Below, in pieces: positions 52,287 to 58,467 of a DNA stretch of 58,467 nucleotides. The notes below the pieces were generated by a model. It was given only the letters and a program-made list of their open reading frames with translations, was not told where the DNA came from and did not search any database. The stretch is from an uncultured Oscillospiraceae bacterium (GTDB lineage: Bacteria; Bacillota; Clostridia; Oscillospirales; Oscillospiraceae): the NCBI GenBank assembly GCA_949841465.1, contig CATKZW010000013.1, forward strand, positions 1 to 58,467, written 5' to 3'. The translations under genes were made by a program, and so were the position numbers. Positions within the stretch are counted from its first letter, which is position 1. Each line of letters begins with the position of its first letter.

Positions 52287-53933
52287 TCACAAGACAGCGC
52301 TCAGAATTAGCAGCACCAGCGAGAACGCGCCGCCGACCAACTGCATGGAGGAAGGCTTTCCCTCGCGCCTGCCAACACACAGCAGCAGGTAGGCCACAAT
52401 ACCGGCCGCCGCGCCGCAGGCCAAGTTGGAAAAAAAGAACGCTGCGGCAACCGTAACGGCAAAGGGGATCGACTCCATGGTGTCTGTCCACTCCAGGCGC
52501 GCCGCCCGGGCTATCATGGACAATCCAACTATCACCATCACCGCATCGGCCACCGCAAAGCTACATTCGCTCAGCAGCTGCATGACCGTGCCATAGTGGC
52601 CGTACAGGTTAAAACTGATATCGTAAGAGGTGACTGTGGCGAACAGGAACGGGACAATCCACACAAAGGCGGAGATCAAGAACCCGACGGAAGCCACCAC
52701 AGAGGTCAGGCCGGAGCGCGCGCCGTCCTCCGAACCGGCATAGGACGCCTTGCCGATAGACATCGGCGCGCCGCCGGCCAGGGGCGCAAGGATGTTCATG
52801 CCTGCGTTGCAGGCCAGCGCCAGCCGGACACCCTCCTGCCCGTCGGCGGAGAATGCGCCGGTGCTGTCGGCTACGCAGCGCAGCGTGGCCTCCGCGTCAA
52901 AGAGGTACGCCGCCAGGAAGGTAAGCACCCCGGTGATAAACAGCATGGGCACACTGCCGCCGTTTTCCGTGTAGGCGCTGAAATCCAGGCCCTCGGAGAA
53001 TACGCGGCCAAAATTCAGATTGGAGAGGACTGAGGAGAGGTGGGTGTGCATGGCGTCCTCGCTGCCCACCATCCAAAGGCGGCCCCAGAGGAAATCCAAG
53101 GAGAAGTTGAAGGTCTTCCAGTCGATACCCACGGCGCAGATGCCGACCACCAGGAAAAACGCCGTACCCACCAGCAGGGAGAACAGATAGGGCCGCCTGC
53201 TCCGCCGCAGGAGCAGCCACGCCGCAAAGGTGACCACCACCGACAGGCCGCACACCAGCAGCAGCGGATGGAATTTGTCCGTGGCGTAGCTGTAGCTGCC
53301 AAAGCTCACTAAACCGGGCAGGGCAACGGAATCGGACGCCTGCTCCAGCACGGTGCCCGTGCCGTAAACGGGAAGGGACGATCCGTTGACGCTGACCAAC
53401 CCGGTCAGCTGCATGGCAACCCAGGCCATCATCAATCCGGCGGCGGCGGGCAAGGCCCGGCGCACCGGACTGGGGACGGCACTGAACAGCGCCTTGTTGA
53501 CGCCGGGTATGCACACAACCGCGGCATAGAGGACCGCGCTGAAGAAGCATACCGCCAGCAGGTTGTAATAGGTCAGCCCTGTGCCTGCGCCTACCATGGA
53601 CACCAGCACTGTGCTCAGCCCCAGCCCGGCCGTCTGCACCAGGGGAAGGCGGGCCACCAGACCAATCAGCAGGCTGCCGACGAAGGCCAGCAGCATGGAC
53701 ACAAAGTAGGTCTGGGCGTAGATCTCACCGTTGGCGGCGATCTGGGCGATGTTGGCGGCGGAGTATGCGCCGGAAATGCTCAGCTTGGCGATGAGCTGCA
53801 TATTGATGAAAATGCCGCAGGCGGAGAGGAAGAAGACCCCCAGGCCGGCGGCGATTTCGCCGCCCAGCGTGCCGCCGCGGTCGGCATAGTGGAAAAAGCG
53901 GTTCAGCATAGAGTTATTGTTTGATTCAGCCAT
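52287..53933 (-). CDS. NCS2/AzgA-type nucleobase permease
   Basis: The 548-residue protein has 12 or more hydrophobic helices. Its start (RFFHYADRGGTLGGEIAAGLGVFFL) and PLVQTAGLGLSTVLVS region follow AzgA guanine/hypoxanthine permeases, and AGGAPMSIGKASYAGSEDGARSGLTSVV parallels the AzgA substrate-site loop with its acidic residue and GRTGLT. It is about 100 residues longer than typical AzgA, with extra sequence near 195-330, so cargo other than purines is possible. GGAGGT lies 5 bases before ATG 53933. It is last in an apparent operon behind a GH3 enzyme and a lipoprotein. Confidence 0.75.
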   Translation of the reverse strand: MAESNNNSMLNRFFHYADRGGTLGGEIAAGLGVFFLSACGIFINMQLIAKLSISGAYSAANIAQIAANGEIYAQTYFVSMLLAFVGSLLIGLVARLPLVQTAGLGLSTVLVSMVGAGTGLTYYNLLAVCFFSAVLYAAVVCIPGVNKALFSAVPSPVRRALPAAAGLMMAWVAMQLTGLVSVNGSSLPVYGTGTVLEQASDSVALPGLVSFGSYSYATDKFHPLLLVCGLSVVVTFAAWLLLRRSRRPYLFSLLVGTAFFLVVGICAVGIDWKTFNFSLDFLWGRLWMVGSEDAMHTHLSSVLSNLNFGRVFSEGLDFSAYTENGGSVPMLFITGVLTFLAAYLFDAEATLRCVADSTGAFSADGQEGVRLALACNAGMNILAPLAGGAPMSIGKASYAGSEDGARSGLTSVVASVGFLISAFVWIVPFLFATVTSYDISFNLYGHYGTVMQLLSECSFAVADAVMVIVGLSMIARAARLEWTDTMESIPFAVTVAAAFFFSNLACGAAAGIVAYLLLCVGRREGKPSSMQLVGGAFSLVLLILSAVL

Positions 53934-53958
53934 AGGAACCTCCATCAGCATCAGATGG

Positions 53959-53996
53959 GTGCGGGGCGCAGACCCTTTGGGGCCCGCGCCCCGCAC
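53959..53996. repeat. GC-rich hairpin between lipoprotein and permease genes
   Basis: GTGCGGGGCGC pairs with GCGCCCCGCAC around a 16-base loop. It lacks a T-tract, so it may protect or attenuate the operon mRNA rather than end it. Confidence 0.55.
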
Positions 53997-54011
53997 CGGC
54001 TTAGTTTGGAT

Positions 54012-55076
54012 TTAGTTGACGATCTGGCCGGAAATGCCCTGATCCATAGGATTGTCGATGCGGTCAGGCTGCTGGCCGGGGTTGGCGCCGGGCATATCCA
54101 TCTGCTGGTAGTCCGTCCAAAGCTCGGTCTTGGCCTGTTCAAATTCCGTGGTGGGCTCGGCGTCGGTAAGGGTGATCTCCAAAACGGTGCTGGGCTGGGA
54201 ATCCTTGGTGTACTCATCCTTACTCATCGCCTGGCAGGTCACATAGTAGGTGCCGGGATCCATGGTGTAGGTATAGATGTCGTTCAGGAAATAAACCGGC
54301 TTGGGGGGGCCGCCGAACATACCGCCCGGCTCGGCGTTGGGATCATAGCCCTCGGGGAGGTAGAGGTGCAGGCCCGCGCCCTCCACCTGGCTGTAGCCCC
54401 AGATGTAGATCATGCCGGGAGGGTTCTGCTTCAGGGTGTTGACCAGAGGGGCGAGATCCACGGTGTCGCTGAACACTTCATTGGTGCACTCGGGGTCGGA
54501 GTAGAAGGTGAACTTCATATTGGGCATATATTGGAGGAAGTTGTAGTCGCACAGCGTCCACCAGTCCACCACGAATTCCACCTGGTTGCCGCTGTACATG
54601 GCCAGCATCTCGGGCCGCTCCAGGGACTGGCCCACACCATACTGCACCGCGATGCCCAGCGGGCCGGGGGCTGTATAGCCGGAGCCGGAGGGGGCGAAGG
54701 AGGAGAGGTTTACGTGGAAGGAACCCCAGGAGACGTCGGACAGATCCAGGGTGCCGGACACAGTCCCGGTGGTACCGCCATTGATACGGGGGGAGGAGGC
54801 GATGTATTCGCCCACCTCTTTGCCGTTCTCCGTGCGGTAGAACCGAATGAAGTAGTAGCCCATCCGCTCATCGGTGGCGTTGAAGGAATACGCGCCGGTG
54901 GTGGGGTCGAAGGTGAAATCAGTGGGGGCGGAGAGGATCTCGGATTCGCTGCTGGGGTTTTTGGTGTTGTCCACCGGAGCGCTGCTGGGGGTGCTGCCGG
55001 CGCTGCCGCAGGCAGCCAGGAGCATGCTCAGGGCCAGCAGCAGACCGGCCAGACCTGCCCATTTTTTCATTTTCAT
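54012..55076 (-). CDS. Unknown lipoprotein
   Basis: The 354-residue protein has a lipoprotein signal (SMLLAACGS) followed by a Ser/Thr/Pro-rich tether, then a mostly beta-strand region (FTFDPTTGAYSFNA, YYFIRFYRTENGKEVGEY, GTLDLSDVSWGSFHVNLSSF) and a second beta domain near 245-315. The strands resemble fibronectin-III or carbohydrate-binding folds, but I recognise no family. AAGGAG lies 8 bases before the ATG. It starts 28 bases after the GH3 stop, so it may present or recruit the substrate of that enzyme at the cell surface. Confidence 0.8.
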   Translation of the reverse strand: MKMKKWAGLAGLLLALSMLLAACGSAGSTPSSAPVDNTKNPSSESEILSAPTDFTFDPTTGAYSFNATDERMGYYFIRFYRTENGKEVGEYIASSPRINGGTTGTVSGTLDLSDVSWGSFHVNLSSFAPSGSGYTAPGPLGIAVQYGVGQSLERPEMLAMYSGNQVEFVVDWWTLCDYNFLQYMPNMKFTFYSDPECTNEVFSDTVDLAPLVNTLKQNPPGMIYIWGYSQVEGAGLHLYLPEGYDPNAEPGGMFGGPPKPVYFLNDIYTYTMDPGTYYVTCQAMSKDEYTKDSQPSTVLEITLTDAEPTTEFEQAKTELWTDYQQMDMPGANPGQQPDRIDNPMDQGISGQIVN

Positions 55077-55104
55077 GACATTATCTCCTTCCTGTCAAGC
55101 CCGC

Positions 55105-58100
55105 TCAATTCTTACCCGCTTGCTTCTTTTTATTCTTGTTGACAACCACCACAATCACAACCGCAGCCACCAGAACCACCGCCAGGACGATCAGCACGAT
55201 CAGTCCGGTGGGGACGGAGCTGCCGGCGCTGCCGCCGGAGGAGGTAACGCCCACCGCTCCGGAGACCACGTTGCCGCTGGCGTCAGTGCCCTTGGCCCCG
55301 CAATATTGGTAAAGGGCGTACATCATATTCTGATGGAGGGCGTACCGGCCATACACCGTGGATGTCGCGTCGCCATAGGCCGCCACGGTGGCGGAGCCGT
55401 TGACATAGTTGCTGATGGTCAGCATGGAGCCCAGCACGCACATCATCATCTGGGGGTTGTTGTAGGCATCGCCGGCAGAGCCGTCTCCGTCGGTGATCAG
55501 GAAGCCCTTCCAGCCCCACTCGTCACGCAGCATGGTAACGTACATACCGTAGTGGAACCAGCTCATGCCGATGCGGTTTAGAGAGCCCATAATGCCGTTG
55601 GCGCCGTAGTCCTTGATGGAGATCTCATAGGGCTTCATGTAGATCTCACGGATGGCCTGCTCATTGGCCCAGGTGGTGTTGCCGCCGCGGTTGGTGTCGC
55701 CGTCGTTGAGGGCCAGGTGCTTGATGGTGACGCTGGTGCCGGTGGACTGGATGCCGGCCACGGCATTGCCGCCGATCTGTCCGGCAATAAGGCCATCCTC
55801 GGAATAATACTCGAAGTTACGCCCGCCGAAGGGGGAGCGGTGCATATTCATGGCGGGGGCATAGGCCACACCGATGCCGAACAGGACTGCCTGGTGGCCA
55901 TAGGCCACACCTTCCGCGCGGGCCAGGTCGGTGTTCCAGGTGGCGGCGATGGTCACCGCGCACGGGAACCAGGTGCCGCCCTTGTACTGGCCGTTGCCGG
56001 GCTCGCCGGGACCGTCCTGGGCCTTCTGGGCCGCCTTGCCCACGGAGGCCGCGCCGCTGACCTGCCAGCCGGCGTTGCCCTGGATTTCGATGGCCTCTTC
56101 CAGGGAGGTCATGTTGGTCAGCTTCTCCCAAATGGCGTAGCCCTCGTCGGTATCGATGGGTACATTGGCCATGTCGTCCACGCTGAGCTTGTGATAAGAG
56201 CCGCTGGCGGGCTCGGCATCCACCACTACGGGCAGGCCGCCGTCGGTGGTCTCCCCCTCAACCACGTAGTAGACCTGGTCCCACAGGGGATCGGCAAAAG
56301 AGCTGGCGCTCTTGCCGTCGGGGGTCTTGTCGGCATAGGGCATCATATTGGCGCCATGGGCATACAGCGTCTCGGTCACGGTGGTCTTGACTCCGTTTTT
56401 ATAGGTCTGGAAGCTGTATTCGATAGAATCGCTGTTGGACAGGGCCAACACGGCCTCAATACCGGAAGACACCATCTCGTTAGGGGTCTCGTTGGAGCTG
56501 TGCTGCATGATAGAGGCCATGCCGCCAGCGATGTCATTGCGGGAGAGGTAGCCATCCAGCATACAACCATCGCCCGCGGTCACGTCGTCCATGGCGTTCT
56601 TCGCCACGACCTGGTCGGAGTCGCGCTTGCCGGCGTAGGTTGCGCCGGAGACGGAGCCGCCGTCATCATAGATGATGGCGGCGGACAGCTCCGCGGAAAC
56701 GCTGTCGCTGGGGGCGTTGCCGCTGCCCTCATCACCCCACTGATGGGCGTCCTTCTGGATGTTGAACTTATAGCTGCCGTTTTCCAGCACGTAGCAGCCC
56801 TGGCCGAAGTTGTCGAAGGAGGCCAGGTCGTCGGTCTGGAAGGAGATGGTCAGCTCCTGGGACTGGCCGGGCTCCAGGATATCGGTCTTGCCGAAGCCTA
56901 CCAGAACCACCTTGGCCTTTTCCAGACCCACGCCCTTGATGCCGAAGTTCTCGGTGTCCACCTGATAGGGGGCGTCCAGGTAGATCTGCACCACGTCCTT
57001 GCCTGCCAGCTCGCCGGTGTTGGTCACACGCACAGTGATGGAGTTGGTGCCGTGGGCCTCCAGCTTGATGTCAGAGGCGGTGATCTCCTCGGTAAAGGTG
57101 CTGTAGCTCAGGCCGTAGCCGAAGGGGAACTGCACAACCTGCCCATAGCCGCTGGCCGCGCCGTTTTTGAAGGTGTGGCCGGTGAAGTCGGCGGAGTCGA
57201 AGTAGCCCACCGAATCGGCGGTCTCATAATAGCGGTAACCGACATAGATGCCTTCCTCGTACTGGTAGAAGGTCTGGTTGTTGGCGTTGGCGTAACGGTT
57301 GTCGTCAGTGTTATAATAGGTGGGATTGGTGGTCATGTCGTAGGCATAGGTGTCTACCAGACGGCCGGAGGGATTGGTGCGGCCGGTGAGGATGGTGCCA
57401 ACGCCCACGATGCCCGCCTCGCCTGGGTGGCCCATCCAGATGCAGGCGTCCACGTTGTAGGCGTCGGAATCAATGAAGCCCAGCTCCATGGGGGCGGCGG
57501 AGTTGACCAGGACGATGGTGTGGGCGAAGTTGTCCTTGCAAAAGGCCAGTAGATCCTTTTCGTTCTGATCCAGCTCCAGGTAGGTGCTGCCGGTCAGGGT
57601 ACTGCCGTCCCCATCGTAATCCATGGAGGGGGAAGCGCCCTCGGCGCCGGAGCGGGACACGGTAACCACCACGTAGTCGGTATAGCCGTCAGCCTTGATG
57701 GTGGAGGCGCCGCCGTTGTAGACGCTGACCGGGAACTCATGGATGGCGGTGTAGCTGGACCAGCCCACCCCAGCGGGGTCGTTGGCATCCACCACGCGGG
57801 AGCCGCCGCACTGGTCAGCCAGCCAGTTCCAGGCGGCAGAGTTGACGTCCAGGCCCGCCTCGATGAACGCGTCGTTCATCATAACCGTGTTTTCGTCATC
57901 CGAGCCACCGGCGGAGCCGGTGCCGCCCTGGACATAGTTGTAGGACATGGAGCCCAGGATAGTAACCTTGGTGCCTTCGGCCAGAGGCAGGGTGTTGTCC
58001 GCGTTTTTCAGCAGGACCGCGCCCTCCGCTTCCAAGTTCACGCTGACTTCATAACCCTCTTGGTAGCAGTAGTCGCCATCAAAGCTTTCCGCCGCGGCTT

Positions 58101-58191
58101 CGGCTCGCAGTCCAGGCACCAGGGCCCCAAATACCAGTGCCGCCGCACAGACAACGCCGAGACTTCTCTCAAAGAGCTTGCTTGCTTTCAT
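55105..58191 (-). CDS. Secreted, C-terminally anchored GH3 beta-glycosidase with permuted domains
   Basis: The 1,028-residue enzyme has a signal peptide (cleaved near LRAEAAAES), then the alpha/beta sandwich (EGAVLLKNADNTLPL, GGTGSAGG), a fibronectin-III-like domain (VQIYLDAPYQVDTE, GQSQELTISF), the barrel (GRNFEYYSEDGLIAGQ, IKHLALNDGD, WGWKGFLITDGDG with putative nucleophile Asp901) and a C-terminal helix with a KNKKK tail. It shares architecture with the GH3 at 44843 but differs in having a cleavable signal. GAGGAGG precedes the ATG by 7 bases. It leads an operon with the lipoprotein and permease. Confidence 0.9.
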   Translation of the reverse strand: MKASKLFERSLGVVCAAALVFGALVPGLRAEAAAESFDGDYCYQEGYEVSVNLEAEGAVLLKNADNTLPLAEGTKVTILGSMSYNYVQGGTGSAGGSDDENTVMMNDAFIEAGLDVNSAAWNWLADQCGGSRVVDANDPAGVGWSSYTAIHEFPVSVYNGGASTIKADGYTDYVVVTVSRSGAEGASPSMDYDGDGSTLTGSTYLELDQNEKDLLAFCKDNFAHTIVLVNSAAPMELGFIDSDAYNVDACIWMGHPGEAGIVGVGTILTGRTNPSGRLVDTYAYDMTTNPTYYNTDDNRYANANNQTFYQYEEGIYVGYRYYETADSVGYFDSADFTGHTFKNGAASGYGQVVQFPFGYGLSYSTFTEEITASDIKLEAHGTNSITVRVTNTGELAGKDVVQIYLDAPYQVDTENFGIKGVGLEKAKVVLVGFGKTDILEPGQSQELTISFQTDDLASFDNFGQGCYVLENGSYKFNIQKDAHQWGDEGSGNAPSDSVSAELSAAIIYDDGGSVSGATYAGKRDSDQVVAKNAMDDVTAGDGCMLDGYLSRNDIAGGMASIMQHSSNETPNEMVSSGIEAVLALSNSDSIEYSFQTYKNGVKTTVTETLYAHGANMMPYADKTPDGKSASSFADPLWDQVYYVVEGETTDGGLPVVVDAEPASGSYHKLSVDDMANVPIDTDEGYAIWEKLTNMTSLEEAIEIQGNAGWQVSGAASVGKAAQKAQDGPGEPGNGQYKGGTWFPCAVTIAATWNTDLARAEGVAYGHQAVLFGIGVAYAPAMNMHRSPFGGRNFEYYSEDGLIAGQIGGNAVAGIQSTGTSVTIKHLALNDGDTNRGGNTTWANEQAIREIYMKPYEISIKDYGANGIMGSLNRIGMSWFHYGMYVTMLRDEWGWKGFLITDGDGSAGDAYNNPQMMMCVLGSMLTISNYVNGSATVAAYGDATSTVYGRYALHQNMMYALYQYCGAKGTDASGNVVSGAVGVTSSGGSAGSSVPTGLIVLIVLAVVLVAAVVIVVVVNKNKKKQAGKN

Positions 58192-58342
58192 ACATATCCT
58201 CCTCGTATTTTTTCACATTCACTGCATTCCACGCACCTGCCGGGTGTTTCCGCCCCCTTTCTCAATAACTTGTTCGCTCCGCTCAAACTGAAGCCTTGGA
58301 TGGTTGAAGGATAGCAAACCCCCGCGAAGATTTCCACTTTTT

Positions 58343-58376
58343 TGCCGAAACGGTCGTTTTCGATGCCGAAACGGTC
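58343..58376. promoter_or_regulatory. Direct-repeat operator upstream of the GH3 operon
   Basis: TGCCGAAACGGTC occurs at 58343-58355 and 58364-58376, 21 bases apart or two helical turns on the same face. CGAAA and TTTTCG between them also form an inverted pair. The half-site CGAAAC is shared with the maltodextrin operators. Confidence 0.55.
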
Positions 58377-58385
58377 AAGGCAAAA

Positions 58386-58419
58386 GCGGCTCGCCGGTCC
58401 AAAAGGACCGGCGAGCCGC
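58386..58419 (-). terminator. Terminator of a gene beyond the window
   Basis: GCGGCTCGCCGGTCC pairs with its complement around AAAA; on the minus strand CTTTTGCC follows, so it likely ends a minus-strand gene to the right. Confidence 0.7.
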
Positions 58420-58467
58420 GTTTAATGCAGGTATAGGGATAGACATAAGAAGAAGGAACAGATTACC

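Noticed and set aside
1..58467. CRISPR arrays, tRNA or rRNA genes, transposases, phage genes
   Set aside because: I looked for repeat-spacer patterns, tRNA-like cloverleaf ends and known transposase or integrase motifs and saw none; a covariance-model scan was not possible.

Overview
The window looks like chromosomal DNA of a GC-rich Bacillota gut anaerobe, most like the Oscillospiraceae (Flavonifractor/Pseudoflavonifractor/Lawsonibacter relatives). I infer this from strong AGGAGG ribosome sites, sigma-A type promoters with 17-base spacers, lipoprotein and SLH surface proteins, Gram-positive style MalEFG transporters without a local ATPase, and GH3 enzymes with the permuted domain order known from Ruminococcus-type clostridia. 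No database search was run, so the taxon is a guess.

Layout. (1) 183-8,693 is mainly housekeeping: dCMP deaminase and ApbE (minus strand), a small zinc-ribbon membrane protein, a SecB-like chaperone, MnmE, an SdpI-family protein, Dtd, MutL and a uridine-kinase-like P-loop kinase. (2) 8,816-20,952 is a complete maltodextrin/glycogen locus: MalE-MalF-MalG importer, glycogen debranching enzyme, GH31 alpha-glucosidase, a HAD phosphatase and MalQ, all minus strand, with a divergent LacI-family regulator and a cluster of palindromic operators between regulator and malE. (3) 20,925-24,146: a TraX-family membrane protein, then a FapA (DUF342) protein paired with a CheY-like receiver. (4) 24,424-30,557: a 1,600-residue secreted M60 metallopeptidase carrying a dockerin-like module, followed 14 bp downstream by an SLH-domain protein. 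This pair could form a surface-docked glycoprotein-degrading unit. (5) 30,788-36,558: a truncated GH3 gene joined head to head with a truncated SGNH/leucine-rich gene, a subtilase stub, and the CotH kinase-DUF4956-VTC (polyphosphate polymerase) cassette. (6) 37,159-44,618: AraC regulator, GH36 alpha-galactosidase, a second sugar ABC importer and a YesL protein, together an alpha-galactoside uptake and hydrolysis locus. (7) 44,843-50,229: a membrane-anchored permuted GH3 enzyme and an AgrC/AgrA-like two-component pair. (8) 50,357-52,280 is decayed: pieces of an ABC exporter, a Crp/Fnr regulator, a MarR regulator and possibly another GH3 gene. (9) 52,287-58,191: an apparent operon of permuted GH3 enzyme, unknown lipoprotein and an AzgA-type NCS2 permease.

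Together the accessory part describes a cell that imports alpha-glucans and alpha-galactosides, trims beta-linked glycans outside the membrane with anchored GH3 enzymes, and probably attacks host glycoproteins with the M60 enzyme. The hard gene-fragment junctions near 31.46, 50.46, 50.53, 50.9 and 51.2 kb show either recent rearrangement or assembly chimeras and should be checked before biology is drawn from them.
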